Shown one piece after another: positions 41,786-53,290 of a stretch of DNA of 64,000 nt; position 1 is the stretch's first letter; the number at the start of each line of letters is the position of its first letter. The notes beneath the pieces were generated by a model that saw nothing but the letters and a program-made list of their open reading frames with translations, was not told the DNA's origin and did no database searches. The stretch lies in NCBI RefSeq assembly GCF_902167145.1, contig NC_050100.1, positions 199,367,974 to 199,431,973 of the forward strand. The letters run 5' to 3'. The stretch comes from Zea mays. Its lineage: Eukaryota; Streptophyta; Magnoliopsida; Poales; Poaceae. The position numbers and the translations under genes are program-made.

Positions 41786-44700
41786 CATTGAAGGCTAACA
41801 CCTACAGATTTTTTACCAAGAAATGGTCTCCACCATAAATCCAAGAATGTGATCTATGGCAAGGAAACATATGTGTAGTGAGGTGTATGAGCCTCTAGTC
41901 GAAGATCAATGGCACACAACCCCCATTTTTGTCGAAAATAGCCATGAACGACCATTTTCAATAATACCGAAGGCTAACACCTACGGATTTTTGACCAAGA
42001 AATGGTCTACACCAGAAATCCAAGAATGTGATCAATGGCAAGGAAACATATGTGGGGTGAGGTGTATGAGCCTCTGTTCGATGATTAATGGCCACACAAC
42101 CCCTATTTTTGTCGAAAATAGCCATGAATGACCATTTTCAATAATACCAAAGGCTAACACGTATGGATTTTTGACCAAGAAATGGTCACCTCCAGAAATC
42201 CAAGAATGTGTTCTATGGCAAGGAAACATATGTGGGGTTAGGTGTACGAGCCTCTGGTCGATGATAAATGGCCACACAACCCCCATTTTTGTCGAAAAAA
42301 ACCTTGAACGACCATTTTCAATAATACCGAAGGCTAACACCTACGGATTTTTGGCCAAGAAATGGTCTACACCAGAAATCCAAGAATGTGATCAATGGCA
42401 AGGAAACATATGTGGGGTGAGGTGTACAAGCCTCTGGTCGATGATCAATTGCCACACAACCCCCATTATTGTAGAAAATAGCCATAAACGACCATTTTCA
42501 AAAATACCGAAGGCTAACACGTACGGATTTTTGACCAAGAAATGGTCTCCACCAGAAATCCAAGAATGTGTTCTATGGCCAGGAAACATATGTGGGGTGA
42601 GGTGTACGAGGCTCTGGTCGATGATCAATTGCCACACAACCCCCATTATTGTAGAAAATAGCCATAAACGACCATTTTCAATAATACCAAAGGCTAACAC
42701 CTACGGATTTTTGACCAAGAAACGGTCTCCACCAAAAATCCAAGAATGTGGTCTATGGCAAGGAAACATATGTGGGGTGAGGTGTACGAGCCTCTGGTCG
42801 ATGATCAATGGCCACACAACCCCCATTTTTGTCAAAAATAGCCATGAACGACCATTTTCAATAATACCGAAGGCTAACACGTACGACTTTTTGACCAAGA
42901 AATGGTCTCCACCAGAAATCCAAGAATGTGATCTATGGCAAGGAAAAATATGTGGGGTGAGGTGTATGAGCCTCTGGTCGATGACCAATGTCCACACAAC
43001 GCCCATTTTTTGTCAAAAATAGCCATGAACGACCATTTTCAATTATACCGAAGGCTAACACGTACGAATTTTTGACCAAGAAATGGTCTCCACCAGAAAT
43101 CCAAGAATGTGATCTATGGCATGGAAACATATGTGGGGTGATGTATACAAGCCTCTGGTCGATGATAAACGGCCACACAACCCCCATTTTTGTCGAAAAT
43201 AGCCATGAACAACCATTTTCAATAATACCGAAGGCTAACACCTACCTATTTTTGACCAAGAAAAGGTCTCCACCAGAAATCCAAGAATGTGGTCTATGGC
43301 AAGGAAACATATGTGGGGTGAGGTGTACGAGCCTCTGGTCGATGATCAATGGCCACACAACCCCATTTTTGTCTAAAATAGCCATGAACGACCATTTTCA
43401 ATGACACTTAAGGCTAACACCTACAGATTTTTGACCAAGAAATGGTCTCCACCATAAATCCAAGAATGTGTTCTATGACAAGGAAACATATGTGTAGTGA
43501 GGTGTATGAGCCTCTGGTCGAAGATCAATGGCCACACAACCCCCATTTTTGTCGAAAATAGCCATGAACGATCATTTTCAATAATACCGAAGGCTAACAC
43601 CTACGGATTTTTGACCAAGAAATGGTCTACACCAGAAATCCAAGAATGTGATCAGTGGTAAGGAAAGATATGTGGGGTGAGGTGTACGAGCCTCAGTTCG
43701 ATGATTAATGGCCACACAACCCCTATTTTTGTCGAAAATAGCCATGAATGACCATTTTCAATAATACCAAAGGCTAACACGTACGGATTTTTGACCAAGA
43801 AATGGTCACCACCAGAAATCCAAGAATGTGTTCTATGGCAAGGAAACATATGTGGGGTGAGGTGTACGAGCCTCTGGTCCATGATAAATGGCCACACAAC
43901 CCCCATTTTTGTCGAAAATAGCCTTGAACGAACATTCTCAATAATACCGAAGGCTAACACCTACGGATTTTTGACCAAGAAATGGTCTCCACCAGAAATC
44001 CAAGCATCTAATCTATGGCAAGGAAACATTTGTGGGGTGAGGTGTACGAGCCTCTGGTCGATGATAAATGGCCACACAACCCCCATTTTTGTCGAAAATA
44101 GCCATGAATGACCATTTTCAATAATACCGATGGCTAACTCCTACGGATTTTTGACCAGGAACAGGCCTCCTCCAGAAATCCAAGAATGTGATCTATGGCA
44201 AGGAAACATATGTGGGGTGAGGTGTACGAGCCTTTGGTCGATGATCAATTGCCACACAACCCCCATTTTTGTCGAAAATAGCCATGAACGACCATTTTCA
44301 ATAGTACCGAAGGCTAACACCTACGGATTTTTGACCAAGAAATGGTCTCCACCAAAAATCCAAGAATGTTGTCTATGGCAAGGAAACATATGTGGGGTCA
44401 GGTGTACGAGCCTCTGGTCGATGATCAATGGCCACACAACCCCCATTTTTGTCAAAAATAGCCATGAACGACCATTTTCAATAATACTAAAGGCTAACAC
44501 CTACGGATTTTTGACCAGGAATAGGCCTCCTCCAGAAATCCAAGAATGTGATCTATGGCAAGGAAACATATGTGTGGTAAGCTGTACGAGCCTCTGGTCG
44601 ATGATCAATTGCCACAGAACCCCCATTTTTGTCGAAAATAGCCATGAACGACCATTTTCAATAATACCGAAGGCTAACACCTACGGATTTTTGACCAAGA

Positions 44701-46254
44701 AATGGTCTCCACCAGAAATCCAAGAATGTGATCTATGGCAAGGAAACATATGTGGGGTGAGGTGTACGAGCCTTTGGTCGATGATAAATGGCCACACAAC
44801 CCCCATTTTTGTCGAAAATAGCCATGAACGACCATTTTCAATAATACCGAAGGCTAACACCTACGGATTTTTGACCAAGAAATGGTCTCCAACAGAAATC
44901 CAAGAATGTGATCTATGGCAAAAAAACATATGTGGGGTGAGGTGTACGAGCCTCTGGTCGATGATCAATGGCCAGACAACCCCCATTTTTGTCGAAAATA
45001 GCCATGAACGACCATTTTCAATAATACCGAAGGCTAACACGTACGGATTTTTGACCAAAAAATGGTCTCCACCAGAAATCGAAGAATGTGATCTATGGCA
45101 AGGACACATATGTGGGGTGAGGTGTACGAGCCTCTGGTCGATGATCAATGGCCACACAATCCCCATTTTTGTCGAAAATAGCCATGAACGACCATTTTCA
45201 ATAATACCGAAGGTAAACACCTATGGATTTTTGACCAAGAAATGGTCTCCACCAGAAATCCAAGAATGTGATCTATGGCAAGGAAACATATGTGGGGTGA
45301 GGTGTACGAGCCTCTGGTGATGATCAATGGCCACACAACCCCATTTTTGTCGAAAATAGCCATGAACGACCATTTTCAATGACACTGAATGTTAACACAT
45401 ACGGATTTTTTACCAAGAAATTGTCTCCACCATAAATCCAAGAATGTGATCTATGGCAAGGAAACATATGTTTAGTGAGGTGTATGAGCCTCTGGTCGAA
45501 GATCAATGGCTACACAACCCCCATTTTTGTCGAAAATAGCCATGAACGACCATTTTCAACATACCGAAGGCGAACACCTACGTATTTTTGTCCAAGAAAT
45601 GGTCTCCACTAGAAATCCAAGAATGTGATCTATGGCAAGGAAACATATGTGGGGTGAGGTGTATGAGCCTCTGGTCGATGACAAATGGCCACACAACCCC
45701 CATTTTTGTCGAAAATAGCCATTAACGACCATTTTCAATAATACCGAAGGCTAATACCTACGGATTTAGGACCAAGAAAAGGTTTCCAGCAGAAATCCAA
45801 GAATGTGATCTATGGAAAGGACACATATGTGGGGTGAGGTGTACGAGCCTCTGGTCGATGATCAATGGCCACAGAACCCCCATTTTTGTCGAAAATAGCC
45901 ATGAACGACCATTTTCAATAATACCGAAGGCTAACACCTATGGATTTTTGACCAAGAAATGGTCATCACCAGAAATCCAAGAATATGATCTATGGCAAGG
46001 AAACATATGTGGGGTGAGGTGTACGAGCCTCGGGTCTATGATCAATGGCCACACAACCCCCAATTTTGGCGAAAATAGCCATGAACGACCATTTTCAATA
46101 ATACCGATGTCTAACACGTACGGAGTTTTGACCAAGAACTGGTCTCCACCAGAAATCGAAGAATGTGATCTATGGCAAGGAAACATATGTGGGGTGAGGT
46201 GTACGAGCCTTTGGTCGATGATGAATGGCCACACAACCCCCATTTTTGTCGAAA

Positions 46255-46285
46255 ATAGCCATGAACGACAATTTTTGACCAAGAA
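46255..46285 (+). repeat. Shortened monomer with ~35-bp deletion
   Basis: CATGAACGACA is followed at once by ATTTTTGACCAAG. The stretch from the T-run through AATAATACCGAAGGCTAACACC is missing. The surrounding monomers are intact. Confidence 0.8.
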
Positions 46286-49200
46286 ATGGTCTCCACCAAA
46301 AATCCAAGAATGTGATCTATGGCATGGAAACATATGTGGGGTTAGGTGTATGAGCCTTTGGTCGATGATAAATGGCCACACAACCCCCATTTTTTTCGAA
46401 AATAGCCATGAACGACCATTTTCAATAATACCGAAGGCTAACACCTACGGATTTTTGACCAAGTAATGGTCTCCACCAGAAATCCAAGAATGTGATCTAT
46501 GGCAAGGAAACATATGTGGGGTGAGGTGTACGAACCTCTAGTTGATGATCAATGGCCACACAACCCCCATTTTTGTCGAAAATAGCCATGAACGACCATT
46601 TTCAATGACACTGAAGGTTAACACCTACGGATTTTTGACCAAGAAATTGTCTCCACCATAAATCCAAGAATGTGATCTATGGCAAGGAAACATATGTTTA
46701 GTGAGGTGTATGAGCCTCTGGTCGAAGATCAATGGCTACACAACCCCCATTTTTGTCGAAAATAGCCATGAACGACCATTTTCAATAATACCGAAGGCAA
46801 ACACCTACGGATTTTTGATCAAGAAATGGTCTCCACCAGAAATACAAGAATGTGATCTATGGCAAGGAAACATATGTGGGGTGAGGTGTATGAGCCTCTG
46901 GTTAATGACAAATGGCCACACAACCCCCATTTTTGTCGAAAATAGCCATGAACGACTATTTTCAATAATACCGAAGGCCAATACCTACGGATTTAGGACC
47001 AAGAAAAGGTCTGTAGCAGAAATCCAAGAATGTGATCTATGGAAAGGACACATATGTGGGGTGAGGTGTACGAGCCTCTGGTCGACGATCAATGGCCACA
47101 CAACCCCCATTTTTGTCAAAAATAGCCATGAACGACCATTTTTAATAATACCGAAGGCTAACACCTATGGATTTTTGACCAAGAAATGGTCTCCACCAGA
47201 AATCCAAGAATGTGATCTATGGCAAGGAAACATGTGGGGTGAGGTGTACGAGCCTCGGGTCTATGATCAATGGCCACACAACCCCCAATTTTGGCGAAAA
47301 TAGCCATGAACGACCATTTTCAATAATACCGAGGTCTAACACGTATGGATTTTTGACCAAGAAATGGTCTCCACCAGAAATCTAAGAATGTGATCTATGG
47401 CAAGGAAACATATGTGGGGTGAGGTGTACGAGCCTTTGGTCGATGACAAATGGCCACACAACCCCCATTTTTGTCGAAAATAGCCATGAACGACCATTTT
47501 CAATAATACCGAAGGCTAACACCTACGGATTTTTGACCAAGAAATGGTCTCCACTAGAAATCCAAGAATGTGATCTATGGCAAGGACACATATGTGGGGT
47601 GAGGTGTACGAACCTCTGGTCGATGATCAATGGCCAGACAACCCCCATTTTTGTCGAAAATATCCATGAACGACCATTTTCAATAATACAGAAGGCAAAC
47701 ACCTACGGATTTTTGACCAAGAAATGGTCTCCACCAGAAATCTATGAATGTGATCTATGGCAAAAAAACATATGTGGGATGAGGTGTACGAGCCTCTAGT
47801 CGATGATCAATTGCCACACAACCCCCATTTTTGTAGAAAATAGCCATGAAAGACCATTTTCAATAATACCGAAGGCTAACACGTACGGATTTTTGACCAA
47901 TAAATGGTCTCCACCAGAAATCCAAGAATGTGATCTATGGAAAGGAAATATATGTGGGGTGAGGTGTACTAGCCTCTGGTCGATGACAAATGGCCACACA
48001 ACCCCCATTTTTGTCGAAAATAGCCATGAACGACCATTTTCAATAATACCGAAGGCTAACACCTACGGATTTTTGACCAATAAATGGTCTCCAGTAGAAA
48101 TCCAAGAATGTGATCTATGGCAAGGACACATATGTGGGGTGAGGTGTACGAGCCTCTGGTCGATGATCAATGGCCACACAACCCCCATTTTTGTCGAAAA
48201 TAGCCATGAACGACCATTTTCAATAATATCGAAGGCAAACACCTATGGATTTTTGACCCAGAAAAGGTCTCCACCAGAAATCCAAGAATGTGATCTATGG
48301 CAAGGAAACATATGTGGGGTGAGGTGTATGATCCTCTGGTCTATGATCAATGGCCACACAATCCCCATTTTTGTCGAAAATAGCCATGAACGACCATTTT
48401 CAATGATACCGATGGATAACACGTACGGATTTTTGACCAAGAAATGGTCTCCACCAAAAATCCAAGAATGTGATCTATGGCAAGGAAACATATGTGGGGT
48501 GAGGTGTATGAGCCTTTGGTCGATGATAAATGGCCACACAACCACCATTTTTTTTCGAAAATAGCCATGAACGACCATTTTCAATAATACCGAAGGCTAA
48601 CACCTACGGATTTTTGACCAAGAAATGGTCTCCACCAGAAATCCAAGAATGTGATCTATGGCAAGGAAACATATGTGGGGTGAGGTGTACGAGCCTCTGG
48701 TTGATGATCAATGGCCACACAACCCCCATTTTTGTCGAAAATAGCCATGAACGACCATTTTCAATGACACTGAAGGTTAACACCTACGGATTTTTGACCA
48801 AGAAATTGTCTCCACCATAAATCCAAGAATGTGATCTATGGCAAGGAAACATATGTTTGGTGAGGTGTATGAGCCTCTGGTGGAAGATCAATGGCTACAC
48901 AACCCCCATTTTTGTCGAAAATAGCCATGAATGACCATTTTCAATAATACCGAAGGCGAACACCTACGGATTTTTGACCAAGAAATGGGCTCCACCAGAA
49001 ATCCAAGAATGTGATCTATGGCAAGGAAACATATGTGGGGTGAGGTGTATGAGCCTCTGGTCGATGACAAATGGCCACACAACCCCCATTTTTGTCGAAA
49101 ATAGCCATGAACGACCATTTTCAATAATACCAAAGGCTAATACCTACGGATTTAGGACCAAGAAAAGGTCTCCAGCAGAAATCCAAGAATGTGATCTATG

Positions 49201-49524
49201 GAAAGGACACATATGTGGGGTGAGGTGTACGAGCCTCTGGTCGATGATCAATGGCCACACAACCCCCATTTTTGTCGAAAATAGCCATGAACGACCATTT
49301 TCAATAATACCGAAGGCTAACACCTATGGATTTTTGACCAAGAATTGGTCTCCACCAGAAATCCAAGAATGTGATCTATGGCAAGGAAACATATGTGGGG
49401 TGAGGTGTACGAGCCTCGGGTCTAAGATCAATGGCCACACAACCCCCAATTTTGGCGAAAATAGCCATGAACGATCATTTTCAATAATACCGATGTCTAA
49501 CACGTACGGATTTTTGACCAAGAA

Positions 49525-49529
49525 ATGGT
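49525..49529 (+). repeat. Left target-site duplication ATGGT of the solo LTR
   Basis: ATGGT lies directly before the element start TGTTGG and is repeated directly after its end at 50008-50012. A 5-bp duplication is usual for LTR-retrotransposon integration. Removing the insert and one copy restores an uninterrupted satellite monomer. Confidence 0.9.
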
Positions 49530-50007
49530 TGTTGGGGCGAAGGCGAAGACGCCACCCTTCGCTCGAGGCCTTCGCCGCCCTCGCTGCACCAACGGAGACA
49601 AGACAACGGGCAGACTTACCCTTCGTCTCATACGCCATCGGACGAAGACCTGTAACGAGGTCGTCTCATCTTGCGACCTCGTCCAGCATGGAGGCCCGCG
49701 TGTGATCCGGCCCATTGTAACAGGCCCTGCGTGGCCGTCGCGCGTTACGGGCCTAATTTGTAAAGGCCTCCCTGTAATTACGGTCTGTAACCCCACTTTA
49801 TGGGAATATTCCGGGGACAACCTAGGTGACTGAGGGCACATGCGTCATTAACACAGGACACTGGGCACTCAGATACCTATAAATACTCCCGCACAGTGCC
49901 CTTGAGAGGCTAGATTAACAGAGCTATTGCCATCTCGTACGAAAACCCTGTTTACGTCACTACACACCCCCGTTGGATAACCTTGCGCCGGAGAGCAAGT
50001 TCCAACA
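49530..50007 (+). mobile_element. Solo LTR, 478 bp, of a gypsy-type retrotransposon
   Basis: This GC-rich insert starts TGTTGGGGCGAAGG and ends GTTCCAACA, giving the canonical TG...CA ends with a perfect 6-bp terminal inverted repeat (TGTTGG/CCAACA). It is bounded by the 5-bp duplication ATGGT. A TATA box lies near position 349 of the insert, as expected in an LTR. There is no primer binding site, coding region or second LTR, so the internal part was probably lost by recombination between two LTRs. The short open frames in it resemble no known protein. I do not assign the family. Its orientation is taken from the TATA box. Confidence 0.88.
49878..49885 (+). promoter_or_regulatory. TATA box of the solo LTR
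   Basis: TATAAATA lies 122-129 bases before the LTR end, a usual distance for the U3/R boundary. No start site can be read from sequence alone. Confidence 0.6.
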
Positions 50008-50012
50008 ATGGT
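50008..50012 (+). repeat. Right target-site duplication ATGGT of the solo LTR
   Basis: This is identical to the left copy at 49525-49529. The satellite monomer resumes from here with CTCCACCAAAAATCG. Confidence 0.9.
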
Positions 50013-51453
50013 CTCCACCAAAAATCGAAGAATGTGATCTATGGCAAGGAAACATATGTGGGGTGAGGTGTACGAGCCTTTGGTCGATGATAAATGGCCA
50101 CACAACCCCCATTTTTGTCGAAAATAGCCATGAACGACCATTTTCAATAATACCGAAGGCTAACACCTACGGATTTTTGACCAAGAAATGGTCTCCACCA
50201 GAAATCCAAGAATGTGATCTATGGAAAAAAACATATGTGGGGTGAGGTGTACGAGCCTCTGGTCGATGATCAATGGCTAGACAACCCCCATTTTTGTCGA
50301 AAATAGCCATGAACAACCATTTTCAATAATACCGAAGGCGAACACCTACGGATTTTTGACCAAGAAATGGTCTCCACCAGAAATCTAATAATGTGATCTA
50401 TGGCAAAAAAAACATATGTGGGATGAGGTGTACGAGCCTCTAGTTGATGATCAATGGCCACACAACCCCCATTTTTGTCGAAAATAGCCATGAAAGACCA
50501 TTTTCAATAATACCGAAGGTTTACACGTACGGATTTTTGACCAAAAAATGGTCTCCACCAGAAATCCAAGAATGTGACCTATGGATAGGAAACATATGTG
50601 GGGTGAGGTGTACTAGCCTTTGGTCGATGACAAATGGCCACACAACCCCCATTTTTGTCGAAAATAGCCATGAACAACCATTTTCAATAATACCGAAGGC
50701 CAACACCTACGGATTTTTGACCAATAAATGGTCTCCAGCAGAAATCCAAGAATGTGATCTATGGCAAGGACACATATGTGGGGTGAGGTGTACGAGCCTC
50801 TGGTCGATGATCAATGGCCACACAACCCCCATTTTTGTCGAAAATAGCCATGAACTACCATTTTCAATAATACCGAAGGCAAACACCTATGGATTTTTGA
50901 CCCAGAAATGGTCTCCACCAGAAATCTAAGAATGTGATCTATGGCAAGGAAACATATGTGGGGTGAGCTGTATGAGCCTCTGGTCTATGATCAATGGCCA
51001 CACAACCCCCATTTTTGTCGAAAATAGCCATGAACGACCATTTTCAATAATACCGATGGCTAACACGTACGGATTTTTTACCAAGAAATGGTCTCCACCA
51101 AAAATCCAAGAATGTGATCTATGGCAAGGAAACATATGTGGGGTGAGGTGTACGAGCCTTTGGTCGATGATAAATGGCCACACAACCCCCATTTTTTTCG
51201 AAAATAGCCATGAACGACCATTTTCAATAATACCGAAGGCTAACACCTACGGATTTTTGACCAAGAAATGCTCTCCACCAGAAATCCAAGAATGTGATCT
51301 ATGGCAAGGAAACATATGTGGGTTAGGTGTACGAGCCTCTGGTTGATGATCAATGGCCACACAACCCCCATTTTTGTCGAAATAGCCATGAACGACCATT
51401 TTCAATGACACTGAAGGTTTACACCTACGGATTTTTGACCAAGAAATTGTCTC
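50008..51453 (+). repeat. Knob180 satellite array, segment B (~8 monomers)
   Basis: The same monomer and orientation continue in phase after the solo LTR. Segment B ends abruptly inside a monomer at AAGAAATTGTCTC, where the large retrotransposon begins. The expected next satellite bases (CACCATAAATCC) should lie on the far side of that element, beyond the window. Confidence 0.95.
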
Positions 51454-52084
51454 TGTGGGGGACAGATATCCCCCGGGTCCCCTGGAAGGATAAAAGACCT
51501 CACGAAAGGCCCAAGGGCCCAATAAATCGTAAGGTCATCCCTTCGTGGGCCTAGGGAGGAACGACCAGTGAAGCAGATTGATGTAAGGCCGGATCGGTGC
51601 GAGCCCAGACGACCCGATGACTTCGAGCAAGTAATCACAACAGTGACCCGACCTTCCCATGCTGGAACCCCGTACAATGGAGCCAAGCAAGGATGGTCGG
51701 CGGAACTATAGGAAGATAGATTCAATTGGTTCACTATCATTTAGGCGCATGTTGTTATCATATCCACATGTAATGCCCCACGGTCGAATATATAAGGCCT
51801 AGGGGGCACCCCTTCAGAACGATCGATCTCATTACCCAGCCATCTACCCCAACTCTCTACGTTCCTTGCACTAGTGAGTTCTCTTGTAATCCGCCACATA
51901 AAACATTCCCGCCAGGACGTAGGGTGTTATGCATCTCTAAGCGGCCCGAACCTGTACATCATTGTTCACAGTTTCTCGTGCGCCCTGCACAAACCATCGA
52001 GCTACAGTCGGTAACACCGTCCTACTCCTAAAAAACACCTTGAGGGGTAACCGGGGGTGTGCGGTCGGACCCAAAACACCGACA
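51454..52084 (+). repeat. 5' long terminal repeat, 631 bp
   Basis: It begins TGTGGGGGACAG at the satellite junction and ends CACCGACA, two bases before the primer binding site, giving TG...CA ends. Near the start GGGGGA and TCCCCC form a short inverted repeat. A TATA box lies at 51789-51796. The partner LTR is outside the window, so the insertion cannot be dated here. Confidence 0.85.
51789..51796 (+). promoter_or_regulatory. TATA box of the 5' LTR promoter
   Basis: TATATAAG stands 336 bases into the LTR in an otherwise GC-rich stretch. This is the expected place for the U3 promoter that would drive the full-length gag-pol RNA. Confidence 0.65.
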
Positions 52085-52086
52085 GC

Positions 52087-52104
52087 TGGCGCACCAGGTA
52101 GGGG
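52087..52104 (+). other. Primer binding site
   Basis: TGGCGCACCAGGTAGGGG follows the LTR end after two bases. A TGG start two to three bases after the LTR is typical of a tRNA-primed minus-strand start site. I recall similar TGGCGC-type sites in other maize gypsy elements; I do not name the tRNA. Confidence 0.75.
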
Positions 52105-52130
52105 GTGTGTCGCCGATCTAAGCTAGCTCA

Positions 52131-53290
52131 ATGGTCGTCACCTTCCTGCACAAGATCATCCTCCACCCCGGATCTGTGTTCTGCTTCGGAACTATCTCAT
52201 TTGTAGCGGATGAGGAAGGAACTCTACATCGCATCGCAGATCCGCCAAGGAGGAAGTCTCCTCCAACAACCTTCGAAAATATCGGGGTGAAGCAGGGAAA
52301 AGCGCAACCTCCAGTGCTCCGAAAAAAGATCGCCATCAGCAAGCCAGGAGCCGAGGGCCCGCTGACCCGGAGAACTCCATTGTCTACCTCTCCGACGAAA
52401 GAATGGACACAAATTGCAAGGAAGAAAGAAACAAGTAAAACCGAGAAGAAGCAAGTTGTTCTTTCTGTGCCTCCGCACTCAAAGGAGAACAGAAAGAAGA
52501 TCGCCACGACAGCTGCACCATTCTACCCCGACGTCCTCTTCATCGAAAGAGTGGAATCGCCCCCCCGTCTCCGACGACGAGCCGACGGCACCCGGAGAGG
52601 AACCTCTTCAGCGGGAATTCCGCCGACGAAGGAATCGACACCGAAATATCGGAGACATCACGAGGCCGGGGAGCGGGACCCGGAGCAGCCTATATTGCGA
52701 GACGAGGTCTCAGAAATACGAGAAACTCCGGAGGAACGTGTCTTTAGGGAACGAAGGAATTTCTGACGGCGTGATCGCCGAAGGGCTCAGGAACAAGCCG
52801 AGCAGGAAGCAAGGCAGCGTCAGGAAAATCCACTCTTCGGGCGCAACCTGAACCCCGACTTCGCCCGAGCCATGAACACACCGAGTGAAGTCAGAGGGGT
52901 GCTGGCTTGGATAGCTGATGGGCTCCCTCAGACTCCCGACGCCGAGGGCTATTGGCAGCTGTTCACTCAGGCAGCCAATCACCTTCTACCTCTCGCTCAC
53001 CCGTCGAACGATCTTTGACACACCATCAACAGTCGCCGGGACGCGCGAGGCTCCATCAACGCCTCGCGTGAACGACGACACGAGAACGAGATCCGCCGCT
53101 GGGAAGAGTACGACAGGGACCACGGCATCCCAGCCCGGAGTCAGGCCGCCAGGACTGAGTCGGCAATGGCTTCGACTGTCGGTACCACCCAGGACGGTCG
53201 AGGTACCACGACAACCACTCCCCTCCCCGGGACAGACATTATCCCCGACGACAGGAAGACCCATGTGGAGTGTCTGCACTTACTCCGCGC
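52131..53290 (+). pseudogene. gag: gag, N-terminal part (two premature stops)
   Basis: The first ATG after the primer binding site is at 52131. The frame is open to a TGA at 52764-52766, resumes in the same frame, and meets a second TGA at 53016-53018. The protein is basic and rich in Arg, Lys, Glu and Pro. The stretch after the first stop includes the segments NPLFGRNLNPDFARAMN and HENEIRRWEEYDRDHG, which I recognise as the upstream gag region of maize gypsy elements. Near 53240-53290 the coding frame moves to another phase, which carries the gag core. Gag would form the particle shell. The start codon is inferred from position only; the stops and shift make this copy inactive. Confidence 0.75.

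Larger units (their letters stand above)
38800..49524 (+). repeat. Right satellite domain (AATGGCACC class absent again)
   Basis: Monomers again mix the AATAATACC majority with an AATGACACT minority (about 39.83, 41.79, 43.40, 45.38, 46.60 and 48.77 kb). Private variants include CCATTATTGTAGAAAATAGCC (40.3-42.7 kb), GACCAGGAA at 44.15 and 44.51 kb, and GGATTTAGGACCAAG at 45.77, 46.99 and 49.15 kb. The last shares neighbours such as CCAATTTTGGCGAAAATAGC at 46.07, 47.29 and 49.45 kb. Copies are more diverged than in 28-40 kb. Confidence 0.7.
1..49529 (+). repeat. Knob180 satellite array, segment A (~275 tandem monomers)
   Basis: A ~180-bp unit repeats head to tail without inversion. Landmarks recur in each copy: GAAGGCTAACACCTACGG, TTTTTGACCAAGAAATGG, GGAAACATATGTGGGGTGAG, GATCAATGGCCACACAACCC and GAAAATAGCCATGAACGACC. 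I recognise this from memory as the 180-bp repeat of maize heterochromatic knobs, also known in relatives such as Tripsacum. Knob repeats form late-replicating heterochromatin and can act as neocentromeres in maize strains carrying abnormal chromosome 10; nothing here shows whether this array does. Monomers differ by scattered substitutions and short indels. The last base is the end of the left target duplication of the solo LTR. No TR-1 (350-bp) knob repeat was noticed. Confidence 0.95.

Noticed and set aside
101..49500. Many long open frames on both strands within the satellite, with recurring peptides such as ENSHERPFSIIPKANTYGF
   Set aside because: They are products of a 180-bp (60-codon) period without stops in some frames. 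Both strands and several frames show them, they begin and end at random monomer variants, and they match no known protein.
49525..49841. Open frames across the solo LTR, some fused to satellite sequence
   Set aside because: They span the insertion junction or run inside a GC-rich LTR on both strands and resemble no protein.
49530..50007. Naming the solo LTR as a specific maize family
   Set aside because: The start resembles several GC-rich maize gypsy LTRs I half remember. Without a library search the name would be a guess.
1..51453. Regularly spaced repeats as a possible CRISPR array
   Set aside because: The whole ~180-bp unit is repeated; there are no unique spacers. The organism is a plant.
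1..51453. Centromeric satellite (CentC) or the second knob repeat (TR-1)
   Set aside because: The period is ~180 bp and the motifs are those of knob180. No ~156-bp CentC or ~350-bp TR-1 units were noticed.
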